Part shown: positions 41,485-52,337 of the stretch, piece by piece | How the letters are laid out: every line of letters begins with the position of its first letter | Numbering within the stretch: the stretch's first letter is position 1 | Assembly (NCBI RefSeq): GCF_963259705.1 | Contig: NC_081844.1 | Coordinates: forward strand, 107,501,965-107,565,964 | Source: Myotis daubentonii | Taxonomy: Eukaryota > Chordata > Mammalia > Chiroptera > Vespertilionidae | Reading direction: 5' to 3' | Length of the DNA: 64,000 nucleotides | Notes under the pieces: generated by a model | The model's input: the letters and a program-made list of their open reading frames with translations, nothing else | Databases searched by the model: none | Told to the model about the DNA's origin: nothing | Program-made: the position numbers and the translations under genes

Positions 41485-42845
41485 GCCCTCCTCAGAGCAG
41501 CCCTCACTGATGACCGGTTTTAAAGTTGCCACTCTCATCCCAATATGCCCCGTTTCCCTTCCTTATGTGTCATTTTTTGCCACCAAACAAACTCTGGATT
41601 TGACTTAAACTTACTGTTTGGCCTGCCTCTTGCCACAAAGGCAGGGATTTTTATCTGCTCCATCACTAGTTTCTTCAACATCTAAACAACGCCTGTCCCA
41701 TCCAAGGCTCTCGAAATTTCATTTGTTAAATAACTGAGTGCGTTTGTTGGATAAATCAGGGAATGATCGGAAACAGGAGGCTGGAGCTTGAAAGAGAGGT
41801 GGGGGCGGAGGGGTGTAGCACCTGCACACGGAGATGCAACCTGGAACGAGGGCAGTGAGCAGGGTCCCTGCGGAGGACAGAGGCAGAGCAGAGAGCTGTG
41901 CAAAGGATGGACCTCGACGTGCTGGGCAGGCGGGGAGCAGAGAGGGGTGGGGAGGAGCCAGCCATGAACTGAACGGCCAGAGAGAAGGGGGTGACCCAGA
42001 ACCTACAAATTAAGGGAAAATACCCAGGTGTCCAAGATTGTCATCATTTCCTTTTATCCTCCCCGCACCCCCCTCCCCCATTTTCCTCTTACTAGTGAAT
42101 AACCCTGGCTTATGTCATTCCTTTTAAATTAGATATTCTATTAACAGTTTTTTGGCTTTGTCCTTTTTGATCATGAAATCTCTGGAAATATTTATGTGAT
42201 ATAAAATTTGTTACATCAAATAAATTAAAAATTTAGATTCACCTCCACAGGAGTGACCTCCTCCGTGGAAACGAAATAAAACTGGTATTTAAGTGGAGTC
42301 CCGTCCCCTCTCCTACAGCAGGAATGAGCGCCTACATGTGTGCTGCCTGCCTGCTTGTGAATTTCCCCGCAGTCATTATGCAATCCTTGTTATTTTTTTC
42401 TTTTCTAAAAATGAGCCTGTGTTTCTAAAAAAAAAAAAAGAAAGAAAGAAAAGAAAAGCTACCATAGTCATCTTGGGCAATGATAAAAAAAAACTTTCCC
42501 GGATTAAGACACTCGTTTCCACATCTGGCAAGGAGAAGAGAGCCGGGGTCACGCATGTCCTCACGGTGGGAACGCTGCGGTCTTCGGTGTGACCGCGGGT
42601 TCCGGAGCTTTGCTTTAAGAAGTGACATGTGATCTGAAGGGCGACCTGGGGCATCTGGCTGCCTCCATGGGGGGCTGAGCAGGGAGCTTCCAGAGCAGCG
42701 GCTGCTCGACAGAGGCCTTGTTCTTTGACTTCAGAACACATTACATAATATTCCAGAATATTTTCCCATGTAATTTTAGAACAGGGAGCGATCCTTAATG
42801 TTCTCCAGCCAGCCCCTTCCTTTGGGTTAATTGGTTTATTTTGGG
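41485..42845. other. Unique sequence
   Basis: AT-rich stretches (42110-42300, 42420-42500) and an A-run at 42428-42440. The reverse 121-codon frame at 42376-42741 is translation of A/T-rich DNA. No gene is seen. Confidence 0.4.
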
Positions 42846-42849
42846 ACCT

Positions 42850-43062
42850 CGTTTGGCAGGTGGCTGAAGGTATTCGCTGCAGAGAGACAGACCTGGGCGC
42901 TAGTCTGGCTCTACCGCTGGCTGGTGCTGTGGCCCTGCACGGGCCGTCGCAGCTCTGAGCTTCCTAATCCGTCCAGTGGGAACCATGAGAACATCGATGT
43001 CCAGGTCACCGTGAGGAGCAGGCAGCAGGGTGCCCAGCACTCAGCGTGTATTTGGAAACGCT
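42850..43062 (+). repeat. MIR SINE, near full length
   Basis: GTATTCGCTGCAGAGAGACA, GACCTGGGCGCTAGTCTGGC, TCTACCGCTGGCTGGTGCTG, GCTCTGAGCTTCCTAATCCG, TCCAGTGGGAACCATGAGAA and TGTATTTGGAAACGC follow the MIR consensus from 5' part through core to 3' part. Confidence 0.8.
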
Positions 43063-43908
43063 AAACCGCTGCTGCTATTGTGAGAAACAGGCTATGTTTC
43101 TGAGCCGTCAGCTCTCGCTGTTACAGGTGGTAAAAGTCCTTTGTCCTGGTGACAAGACACGGCAGTGATCACCTCCGTTTCTGGCAACCAGGAGGTCAGT
43201 CTACTGGCCTGGGAGGTGGGGGAAAGCCTTTCGAAATAGGATTATTTGCATGGCCAACAGCCTAAATCCAGACTCCTTCTCTCAACCATGCTTGCTTTTA
43301 CCAGAACACGGCGGCCTTTCCTTATATAAACAAGCCTTCTAGAACATTTCATAAGGAGAAGAACCTACTTTGTCATTCCCTGGGATCCCAGGCATGACCG
43401 ATGTTGACTCTGAGGAACACAAAGCCTCAATCCACCCACAACAGCTAGCAGGGATGCAGAGAGAGAGCCTGGGAAAAGAGGGCAAGGTCAAGGATGGGTC
43501 CCAGGGAGCCCCACGGGGGAGGGGGCGGGGGAGGCACTGAAGGAAGATGACAATGTTCAATGAAGCCTTCTTTAAGAGCTCTCTGTGTGTCAGGAAGGGG
43601 AGGGGCACGGAAGGCCTTCCACTTTCTAGCTGACAGCTTTGCTCATTGTGGCAACAAGAGTCTCCTGGGGTGGGGGTGGGGGGGCAGGGGGGGAGGTTTA
43701 ATGCTCTGGCTGCCATTTAAAACGTAGTGACTTCAAGTCTGGTTTTGATATTGAGGTCCCATCTATCCAGGAGTGTATTGTCAAGAAGTGTGGTCTCCAA
43801 ACATTGTTTTTCTTGGGCACACCAACCTATAAAAAATTTTTGAGCATGCATCTTCAATAATTATTTTAATGTATTATTTGTAAATTATATTCTTTTACTC
43901 CTACACTA
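43063..43908. other. Unique sequence with G-run
   Basis: A G-rich tract at 43666-43695. The tract 43800-43908 is AT-rich and hosts the next Helitron. No gene is seen. Confidence 0.4.
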
Positions 43909-43909
43909 A

Positions 43910-44377
43910 TCCTATATAATAAAAGGGTAATATGCAAATTGACCCTAACAGGAGTCCGACTGGGAATGACTGGTCATTATGACACACACTGACCACCAGG
44001 GGGCAGACGCTCAATGCAGGAGCTGCACCCTGGTGGTCAGTGCGCTCCCACAGGGGGAGCTCTGCTCAGCCACAAGCCAGGCTGACGGCTGCCAGTACAG
44101 TGGTGGTGGTGGGAGCCTCTCCCGCCTCCTCAGCAGCGCTAAGGATGTCCGACTGCAGCCTAGGCCTTCTCCCTGTTGGCAAGTGGGCATCCCCCGAGGG
44201 CTCCCGGGCTGCCAGAGGGATGTCTGACTGCCAGCTTAGGCCCAATCTCCCGGGGAGCAGGCCTCAGCCAGCAGGTGGTTATCCCCCGAGGGGTCCCAGA
44301 CTGCGAGAGAGCACAGGCCTGGCTGAGGGACACCCCCCCTCCCCAAGTGCACAAATTTTTGTGCACTGGGCCTCTAG
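43910..44377 (+). mobile_element. Non-autonomous Helitron (HeliBat-type), 468 bp, full length
   Basis: Starts TCCTATATAATAAAAGGGTA after A (43909), ends TTGTGCACTGGGCCTCTAG before T (44378). The 3' hairpin GTGCACAAA/TTTGTGCAC is perfect. CTCF-like core 1 (43993-44006, CCACCAGGGGGCAG) is intact; core 2 (44023-44036, CTGCACCCTGGTGG) has one change. The gap is 16 bp. No coding. Confidence 0.95.
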
Positions 44378-44469
44378 TGTATTACAACACATGACAAGAA
44401 ATCTAAAATTTTAAAGTATACTAGTCAAAATCAGTAGAAGTGAAGCTTTAATACTTTCTTCTCACACCC
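44378..44469. other. Short AT-rich unique segment
   Basis: Sequence between the Helitron and the LTR-like region. Nothing recognised. Confidence 0.3.
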
Positions 44470-45195
44470 AATTTACCTTGCACCTGGGCAAGAATGAGGT
44501 ACACCCCCAACTCTGTAAGAGGAGATGGGCCTGGAAGAAGGACCAATAGTTCTTCCCTGGAGGATGGCAGTAGCAAGTGGGTGGTGAATGCTGAGTTGGG
44601 CCTCAAAGGATGAGCTGCTTCCCAGATGGCACAGAAACATACTAGAGTGAAGGGATAGGCAGGGCTCAGTTGTGTCTGGATCACAGGCTTATGGGGCAGA
44701 GAGTGTGGAGCAGATGAGACTTCTCCAGGCAAGATGCTCCAGCCAAGCTCATCCTAGAGTAGAGCTCCCAGCTGACTTGCAGGCACACGAGCACAACCAA
44801 GAACAACTGAGCACAACCAAGATCAACCAAGAATAGCCAAGATGAACCAAGTGCAGCCAAGATCAGCCAAGCACAGCCAAGATCAGCCAAGCACAGCCAA
44901 GATCAGCCAAGCACAGCCAAGATCAGCCAAGCACAGCCAAGATCAACCAAGCACAGCTAAGTGCAACCAACATCAGCCAAGAATAGGTAAGAATAACCAA
45001 GCACAGCCAACATCAACCAAGCACAACCAAGATCAACCAAACACAGGTAAGTCCTGGTGAGCACAGCCATAATCAACTGAGCACAACTGGATCAGTCATT
45101 CCAAGATGATCCATAAACAGGTGATTTACAATTGCTCATTGTGTTAAGCCACTGAGATGTGGGCTGATTTGTTTTGAAGCTACAGGTAGTATCGC
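44470..45195 (+). mobile_element. Old LTR (MLT1-like) with an internal tandem expansion
   Basis: The end, TTGTGTTAAGCCACTGAGAT followed by GTGGGCTGATTTGTT, is the diagnostic 3' end of this LTR class. Upstream, AGGCAAGATGCTCCAGCCAA and GAGCTCCCAGCTGACTTGCA fit its middle. The segment 44788-45058 is a 10/20-bp repeat that appears to have expanded from the LTR's own cccagccaagatcagc-type text. Confidence 0.6.
44788..45058. repeat. 10-bp tandem repeat with 20-bp higher-order unit
   Basis: Units AGCCAAGATC and AGCCAAGCAC alternate cleanly from about 44856 to 44950 and less regularly on both sides (AACCAAGATC, AGCCAAGAAT). The 72-codon frame across it is only the repeat read in-phase. Confidence 0.95.
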
Positions 45196-45239
45196 TAGCT
45201 ATCACTCTACTATTCTATCACTCTCCAGATAAAGCTTTT

Positions 45240-45700
45240 AACTCCTCAACATGACCCACAATACCCTAATGGATATGCCTCCTCTCTTTATCTTTACAGG
45301 TCCTCCTTCGTTTCCTAACCTAACCTCCAGCCACACTGGTCTTTCAAATTCTCCAACGCACCACATCCTCCCCGCTCCAGGATTTTTTAAGTCCCTTTGT
45401 TTAGAATGGTCTCCATGTCTTACTAAACTAACCGGGTACACATGGTTAATTTCTATTCATTGTCCCAAACTCAGTTCAAAATGTGCCTCCCCAGGGGATT
45501 CTCTGATCTTTTTGCTGAAGTTAGCATCTCCCATTCTCAGCACTCTGCACTTATTATTCACAGCCTTCGTCATAATTATTACTTAACAACTGCCTACATA
45601 ATTAGCTGTTAGCTCTCTGAGGGTCAGGACTGTGCCCATTTGGCTGCCTACACAGTGCCTGGAGGTTTTTAAAACATGGGTTGAATGAATGGTACAAAGG
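45240..45700 (+). mobile_element. L2 LINE 3' end
   Basis: CCTCCAGCCACACTGGTCTT, CCCCGCTCCAGGATTTTTTA, TTAGAATGGTCTCCATGTCT, CACTCTGCACTTATTATTCA, TTAGCTCTCTGAGGGTCAGG, CCTACACAGTGCCTGGAGG and GGGTTGAATGAATGG follow the L2 3' region to its TGAA-type end. Confidence 0.72.
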
Positions 45701-46319
45701 ATGGAGGATTCTTAAAGTTCTGGGCTTGATCTAAGAAGTCCCTGAAATAAGAGACTTGGAGATTCAGTCAGTTGTGTTCTCGCATCTGCAGAGAGGGAAG
45801 GAGGCGGGGAATTCGCCCGAGTGGACACACTTGCCAAAATCTTCACAGCCGGCACAGCGTTTCCGCCGTCACAGCGGGGACTGAAGACACCACCAGGGAA
45901 GGGAACCGGTGCCAACGTCTGGGGGAACTTGAAGGACCATATTTGGTGAAGGTTCCTGAAGCTTCCTTGCCTGCACCTGCAGCTGCTTGTAGGCACAAAA
46001 TGTTTTGCTCAAATAATTCCGCCCACAATTAGCCAAAGGAGTGCTGTGGGTTGCTGGGCTGCATTCAACTCAAAGTCTGTCAAATCCAGTGTTTTGCAGT
46101 GACTTCTCTTTCTCTCAGAATCGTTGCTGTCAGGATATCGCTTTGAATTAAGAAACTTTTGCAATTTCGGTGAGCCCGAAGAAGCTTTTCGATCGTTGGA
46201 TGACAATTTTATCATCCTCCTCCAGCCCACAGCGGGCATTTCAGAGAGAGAGAGAGAGAGAGGGAGAGCTCTGAGCTTGTGCCTCCGTTTATCCCTTGTT
46301 TTCATTTATGTTTTCCTTC
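45701..46319. other. Unique sequence
   Basis: A short (GA)n run at 46243-46268. No gene is seen. Confidence 0.35.
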
Positions 46320-46430
46320 ATTCTTTCTCTTCACAAATATCGCCTGGGTGCCTGATCTGTGCCAGGAACCACATAAAGTGGGAACATAAGTCCCAAACTA
46401 TCAGGATCCTGCCGAGAGGACATGAGATTA
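46320..46430 (-). repeat. L2 fragment (reverse)
   Basis: CACAAATATCGCCTGGGTGC, CTGATCTGTGCCAGGAACCA and GGATCCTGCCGAGAGGACAT resemble reversed L2 (caaatatttattgagtgcctactatgtgccaggcac...). Confidence 0.45.
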
Positions 46431-46462
46431 GAAATGTGACAGCTCCTGCTTATTTAGCAGGT

Positions 46463-46673
46463 CAGTGGTCGGCAAACTCATTAGTCAACAGAGCCAAATA
46501 TCAACAGTACAACGATTGGAATTTCTTTTGAGAGCCAAATTTTTTAAACTTAAACTATATAGGTAGGTACATTGTTATTAACTTAATTAGGGTACTCCTA
46601 AGGCTTAGGAAGAGCCACACTCCAGGGGCCAAAGAGCCGCATGTGGCTCGAGAGCCGCAGTTTGCCAACCACG
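46463..46673. mobile_element. Non-autonomous hAT element, 211 bp, deleted relative of 5062-5717
   Basis: Shares CAGTGGTCGGCAAACTCATT, GAAATTTCTTTTGAGAGCCA-type text, AAACTATATAGGTAGGTACA and the GAGCCGCATGTGGCTCGAGA...GTTTGCCAACCAC end with the 656-bp copy, but the middle 450 bases are replaced by about 40 AT-rich bases. Flanking 8-mers TAGCAGGT and TCCTAGGT agree at only 5 of 8, so the target duplication is decayed. Confidence 0.9.
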
Positions 46674-46734
46674 GTCCTAGGTCATTACTAGGCATTTATT
46701 TACTAGGTATTCAATACTCTTATTTACTAGGTCC

Positions 46735-47130
46735 TCAAAATTCCTCTTCATGGCCCCAAAGCCCTACCTTTTCTGGCACCTTCCTAACCCCTCAGGCCTA
46801 ATTTTATACCGTTGTCTCCCCTCTTTCTATTTCTAAGACACCCTGGCCTTCTTTCTGAGGCCCACATTTGTCCTCCCCGAGTAACTTCTGTTCTCTCTGC
46901 CTGGGACACGTTCCCCCCAGATCAGGTACCTTTTGACATTCAAGGCTCAGCTCCAACATCCCCTTCTCAGAAAGGCCCCCCTGAGTGCCCCCCACCCCCC
47001 TGGAACTACTCTCTGTTGCAGCGCATCTTTTGTGGCTTCCTTCTGCTCATCACTCGGAAGTCATCTTACCTTGACTTCTTGCTGACTATCGGGGTGTCTC
47101 ACAGGTGCATGAACTCACCCTAAAGCTCTC
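46735..47130 (+). mobile_element. L2 LINE 3' fragment
   Basis: TTCTGTTCTCTCTGCCTGGG, ACACGTTCCCCCCAGATCAG, GACATTCAAGGCTCAGCTCC, AACATCCCCTTCTCAGAAAG and GCCCCCCTGAGTGCC follow the L2 text 'ttccctctgcctggaatg...ttcaagtctcagctcaaatgtcacctcctcagagaggcc'. Confidence 0.7.
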
Positions 47131-47689
47131 CAGGTAGTCCTGTTACCTGCCCCCTGGTATCGCTCCCGCATCACCTTCTCTCACGGTCCCATTGGCCAGA
47201 GCGCATCCACGGGAAAAACCTAGAGTCAGTCTACGCAAGGGTAGGCCAACGGGTGCTCCTCCCTGCAACCGCGCAGGGCACAACCCACACGGCGGACACA
47301 GCAGCCCTGCCTCTATGTGCCCGGCGGTTCCACAAACATGTCCTGTGCGCCTGGCATTGGCCAAGCACCAGGCCACCCACGAACACGCATGTTATCTCAC
47401 GGTAGGGACTCCTCGATGCGTGTGTGGTTCGATGGCTGCGCATTCAGCAGAGCTCGCCGTCATGGAATTTTCTGGTCGGCCACGTTCTGACCCCGGGGGG
47501 AGAGGCGGGGGGAGTCTTTGCTCTCCTGAAAACCCACCTCCTCCCAGGAACCAGCCGCACGTTTGTGCTCCTGCCGCGGCCGCCTCGGGGACAAAGGCCA
47601 CGTCCCGCCACGGCTCTGGGTCGCCAGCGCTGCCCACGGAAGAGGCTGACAGTGCCATTTTGCCACTCTTCCCTCTTCTGTTTGGGTAA
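47131..47689. other. Unique sequence
   Basis: GC-rich with moderate CpG (47500-47640). Overlapping frames have no recognisable product. Confidence 0.4.
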
Positions 47690-47890
47690 CTGCATTGTCA
47701 AGAATTACTTATCATACATTTACCACTTAATACCTATTTATTATGAGTTCATGTAACTGCTATTTAAAGAATAATCGGGACTCACTCCCCGCTACCCCCT
47801 TTGATGCCACTCTGATTCTGTAATTGCTGGTTTCTGCGATATTATGCCACAAAACCTGAAGGCATAATTGGCTGTTGCGTCCCAGACAAT
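47690..47890. promoter_or_regulatory. Candidate conserved non-coding element
   Basis: Abrupt AT-rich block with TCAAGAATTACTTATCATAC, TTACCACTTAATACCTATTT, TCTGTAATTGCTGG and GGCATAATTGGCTG (TAAT/AATTG cores) between GC-rich segments. No repeat signature. Confidence 0.35.
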
Positions 47891-49080
47891 GCGTGTTCGA
47901 GAGGCTTCGAGCGTAACTGGCAGATGGGAGCGGGCGCAGCGGCAGCCAGGCAGGCTCGCTCCCGCAGGCTGGCTCTGCAGAGTGATTTATGAGGAGCCGT
48001 GGGGGACTGCAGCGTGGGGCGGGGGGCGGGGGGTAGGGGGGAATCGTTTTAAAGAAGCAGGAGGAGGGGCCCTCGGATTCCTTTGTGCAGATCCTTTGTT
48101 TCAAGCTCTCGGCTGCTGGCAGGGCTGCGCGCTGGAGTTAATGAGCCCGAAGATGGGGCGGTGACAGCGAGGTGAAGGCCGGGGCAGTGTGTGGATCCGG
48201 AGCTGAGCGCCCCTGTGGCTGCGGACAGCCCCTTGGGGAAATGTGAGGTCCCAGGTTGGCCTCTGCAGGCCTGCCTTCCCCTCCTTGGCGTTAGGTCTCT
48301 TACTTCCCCTTTCCTGACGGTTCCGTGGGCTCGTCTGCTCCAGGATTCTTGCTCCTCACACGCATCAAGTAATGACTATGCTTTTAAAAATCAAAGTGCT
48401 GAAGCTCAGTGTGTGAGTCACCTCCTAATTCACACCTCTTACCTGTCCCCTCCCTCACTCCCTCCCTCTCTGTTCCCACGACCCCACTCTCCGACAGTGC
48501 ATAAGGCCTTTGTGGGGAGACCGGCCATGCTAAGACCTCGGCCAGAGGGAGGCTCTGACCTCAGCCCAGCTCCGAGCAGCTGACCTCCGTCCACAGGTCT
48601 CCCTGCAGAGCCACATGACATCAGTCCTGCAGGCTGGGGTGGCCCTGGGCTGGCCAACCTCAGCTGGGCCCCAAGCTCCATCCATGACCTACTTCATCCC
48701 CCTGGGAGCTGCTAGGATGTGCTCTGGGGGACGTGTGCTTGGTTGTGTTGCTCGGTAGGTCGATAAACCAGAAATGGCACATTGAACGTCTGTGCCAGCC
48801 CCGGGACAGACGCGAGGAGGGGCATGAGGCTCAGCCAGGGCCCCACGCCCGGAGCCCAGGCCCTGGGTGCAGGCAGACGTATGTGCTCCCTGGCTTACTC
48901 ACCGGGAAAACGGAGAACGGACTGAACCTGAGAACAGAGCGGGAGAGCCCCGCCTCACAGACAGCGGCAGCGTGCACGCCAGCTCTTGTTCCGATCCTCA
49001 CTAGCGGCCACAGAGCTGGCCGCGGGGAAACCACAGGAGCTGCACAGGCCGCCGAGGAGGAGAGAGCCCTGCCCGACACT
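47891..49080. other. Unique sequence
   Basis: GC-rich. A G-run lies at 48013-48040. No gene recognised. Confidence 0.4.
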
Positions 49081-49081
49081 G

Positions 49082-49283
49082 TTTACATTTCTTACTGATT
49101 TCAGAGGAAGGGGGAGACAGAAAGGGACATCCGTGAGAGAGAGTCATCGATCGCTGCCTCCTGCACACCCCCTCCTGGGGATCCAGCCTGCAACCGGGCC
49201 TGTGCCCTGACCCGGAATTGGACCAGCAACCTGTTGGTACACAGGATGCACCCAACCAGCCGAGCCACACCAGCCAGGCCAGG
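49082..49283 (-). mobile_element. VES SINE (reverse)
   Basis: TTTCTTACTGATTTCAGAGG, ATCGATCGCTGCCTCCTGCA, then reversed head CACCCAACCAGCCGAGCCAC. It is older than most copies here (many changes), and no clear target duplication was found. Confidence 0.9.
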
Positions 49284-51179
49284 AATAGCATCTCGGTCAG
49301 TCACCGCCTCGCCTTCGCGCCCAGCCTCCTGTCTTTCTTCCTCGCGCCCTTCTTGCTCTCGTTGGTGAAATGACCAGATCTGTACACTGGAGAGGAGCTC
49401 ATTGAGGGGGATGGGCTGTGGTCGCTCTGGAGGGGGTGCAGGTCCAGGCCGGGCTCACCCACCACCAAGGCCCCTCCTGGAGTGCCAGGTCTGCCCTGCA
49501 CCCGCGAGCATTGACAGCGGGGGCTCCCGGGACCCGGGAACGGCTGATTGAATTCGAGTGTCTTCACCGATGACGGAGAGGCTCCTGCGTCCCTCTGGCA
49601 GCTGTGGTCGGTGGTGGCACGTGGTTGGCACAGGCCCGTAAGGAGCACCGAGAGGGCCGGCAGCCAGCCGGGCGCTTCGTGTCCTGCTTGGTCCTCCCGT
49701 CGCCAAGGCTTGTGTTTCCGTCGAGTGGTTTTGCTGGACAGCGAGAGCCTGCAGGGTCCTGGGCTGCAGCGGGCTCTGAGGCTGCCTCGCCGTTTCCTGT
49801 CCCCTGAATGATGCTGCCGACTGGAAGGGAAGGGGAGCCTGCCTCCACTGAGCCAGGGGCAGAGGGCGTGGCCGAGGGATGGCTGAGACCATAGGGACAG
49901 CAGTGACCAGCTCCTCCAGAGTTTTCTGAAAGGGGATGGCTTCCCCACCTCTGCTCTCCTCCCCTTGCAGAACTGAAGGCCAGTCTGTTCGGCCACAAGC
50001 GGTGATCTGCGGGCGGTGGCCATAGAAAGTTACTGTCTCCTGACACAGCTGTCAAATGTTGCTGAAAATAGTGCTATGCCTCCTCCTCGTGCTGTTTCCG
50101 AGCTGTGGGTTGCTGGCCGCTGGCAGTGGCCACCTTGGACAGGACGAGGTGGGTTTCCTGCACCTGCATGTCTCCGACCTTCCCCGGAGGGATCGCTCGG
50201 AATGCTCCCTCCCAGTGCGGACGGAGCGTTTGCTCCCTGTTTGCGGGGCAGGGATCTCCGAGCTGCACCTCTGGGTCTTACCAGCACCATCAGGGGCACA
50301 CCCACTGGCACAGAGCGCACGGGCACTGTTTTCGGGGGAGGGCTGTCCAGGAGGCTTGCTGGCCATGATGGGAAGCAGAAGGCCCCTGTGGGATCCACCA
50401 GGACAAACATTTCCCCATGGAAACACAGGCAGGCTGTCCATGGGAGCTGCTGGCCGGCGCACTGCACCTCACCCGCATCCCGCTTCCCTCCAGAGAGGGC
50501 AGCCCGCCTCACAGGCCCCCTGCGGATGGGCCCCGATCCACGGGGATTGCTGCTGCGGGACCACCCGTGAGCGGGAGGTGGGCCAGGCCTGCGGTCCCAG
50601 CAAACAAGACCTGACTCTCCCACTGCGGCTCATGCTGGGGCTGGCGCTGGCGCTGTGGGCTAACAACGCCCGTCACAGGAGGAGCTGTGGGCAGAAGCAC
50701 CCCTAAGCACTCTGTCCTCTGGGGGACCTTCACAGGCATCAGGGGCCCGAGCTCTCCTGGAATGGCAGGACTTGAGGAAGAGTCCAGCTGAAGGGCTTAG
50801 AGGATTAAAATAAATAAAATGCTTCACTAGAGATTAGGACTCAAGTATCAGTTTGATTTAACGATTCCGGAAGGTTAATGCGCATCCCAGGCAGGCGGCC
50901 AGTGGTGCTGGGCTGGTGTGGAGCCCGCAGGGTGAGGGAGAGGGGGAGGGGAGGGGGAGGAGTGGGGGGAGGTAGGGAGAGTGTGAGGGTGTCTCTGGCA
51001 CTTGGGGCTCACTTGGGGCCCGTGTGGGTGGAGAACAGGAATGAGAAGGAGAGTGAGGAAATGAGGTCGGGGGGGGGGGGGCAGGGGGTGGGACAGAGCC
51101 CAGCTCACGGGGCTTGGAGGACATTGTCGGGAGTTTACACTTGATTCCAGGCGTCATGGGAAACCATTGAGATACTGTA
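49284..51179. other. Unique sequence holding the longest uninterpreted open frames
   Basis: A plus-strand frame of 216 codons (50056-50706) starts with a signal-peptide-like stretch (MLLKIVLCLLLVLFPSCGLL). It ends in a TAA and is followed after about 100 bases by overlapping AATAAA signals (50809-50818). The minus strand is also open for 240 codons (49301-50023) and 197 codons (50030-50623). I recognise no domain in any of them, the ATG context is weak (C at -3) and no conserved exon is apparent. A GGGGAG-type repeat at 50938-50975 follows. Confidence 0.35.
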
Positions 51180-51620
51180 AGCAATGCATGACCGTCCACA
51201 GCTGCTTTACTTAGAGCACCAGCTGCAGAAACGCAGGGCACTCAATGTCCCTCCACAGGTGATGCATGGACACACGGGACATGGCGCAGAGAGACACCGC
51301 TCAGCCGTGGAATGGAAGGAATGACACAGCCTCGGGGGTGAGCTCAGGCCCAGCACTGGGGGAGCCAGGCGCCAGGAGCACAGACTGGCGACTCCGCAGA
51401 GCAGAGCATCCCTGGTGACACCGCAGACGGGCGCTGGGCTGGGAGGGGGGGCTGACGGCCAGGGCACAGGGCGCGTCCTGGGTGACAGTGCTCCGTGTCT
51501 TGGTTATGGTGATGGACCCCTGGGCCCATCCACTTGTCAAAACCCACCGCCTCCTCCAGTGGGCACGCTCTCTTCTGTGGGAACCACACGCAGTGCAGCG
51601 AATTCTCAAACCCCACGCGC
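51180..51620 (+). mobile_element. Old, diverged L1 3' fragment
   Basis: Phrases CACTCAATGTCCCTCCACAG, GTGATGCATGGACACACGGG, GCTCAGCCGTGGAATGGAAG and GAATGACACAGCC, then GTTATGGTGATGGACCC, match in order the old L1 text 'aatgtccatcaatagatgaatggataa...tattcagccataaaaaggaatgaa...'. Strong CpG-poor decay and edges are approximate. Confidence 0.5.
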
Positions 51621-52118
51621 AGCTGAGGAAGAAATGATATGATCCTATTCTGACCAGAGTGAGAGCTCAGGGCAGGAGGAAAGGAAGGCACAGGTATTCA
51701 AGTCGCGGGCCCTTCGGTCATTAAACTCAAGTTCCCACTTGGACGGCGAGCCTCCCGGTTTCTAAATCGAGGGAATGAACGGCCCTTTGTCTCCCAGTCT
51801 CTGGAACAGGGCTGCCCGGGTGCCCCCTGAGGGGCAGGTGCTCCCACCCTAGCCTAAGGCGGAACGTCCTGCTCCAGGTGACCCCTGGGACCACGTGAGG
51901 CCTGTGAGACACCCCCCTTCACACTGTCCCATGGACGGAGGGAGAGCAGCTCAATTCTAACCCAGGACCTATGGGGCTGCCCCGTCTGCAGGAGCCCACA
52001 GGCTCTCGGCGGGTGTGGAGGGACCAGCAAGAGGTGCCTCCTGATGGGGTGACTCCCTGTACTGAACCAGGTTCCTGGCCATTCGGGCTGGAGCATCCCT
52101 CACTCTGGGGGAGCCATG
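51621..52118. other. Unique sequence
   Basis: No gene or repeat recognised. Confidence 0.35.
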
Positions 52119-52126
52119 CTCTACAC

Positions 52127-52337
52127 CAGTGGTCCTCAACCTTGGCTGCACATGAGAATCACCTGGGAATCTTTTTAAAATCCTGATTTCCGGGCCTCCT
52201 CCTCCGGAAATTCTGTTTCTTTGTTATGGGGTGGGGCCACAACATTAGTCACAAAGAAACAGAATTTCCGGAGGAGGAGGCCCGGAAATCAGGATTTTAA
52301 AAAGATTCTAATGTGCAGCCAAGGTTGAGAACCACTG
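52127..52337. mobile_element. Palindromic MER5-like hAT element with perfect 8-bp TSD
   Basis: The two halves are near-perfect reverse complements over about 95 bases each (CAGTGGTCCTCAACCTTGGC... and ...GCCAAGGTTGAGAACCACTG), around a 26-base centre (about 52223-52250). The ends match MER5/MER20-type hAT termini. The left arm carries 11 extra bases (CACCTGGGAAT) that the right arm lacks, plus two base changes. CTCTACAC flanks both sides (52119-52126 and 52338-52345). No coding. Confidence 0.9.

Noticed and set aside
44842..45060. 72-codon frame with a repeating Gln/Pro/Arg/Ser/Ala peptide
   Set aside because: It is the 10/20-bp tandem repeat read in one phase.
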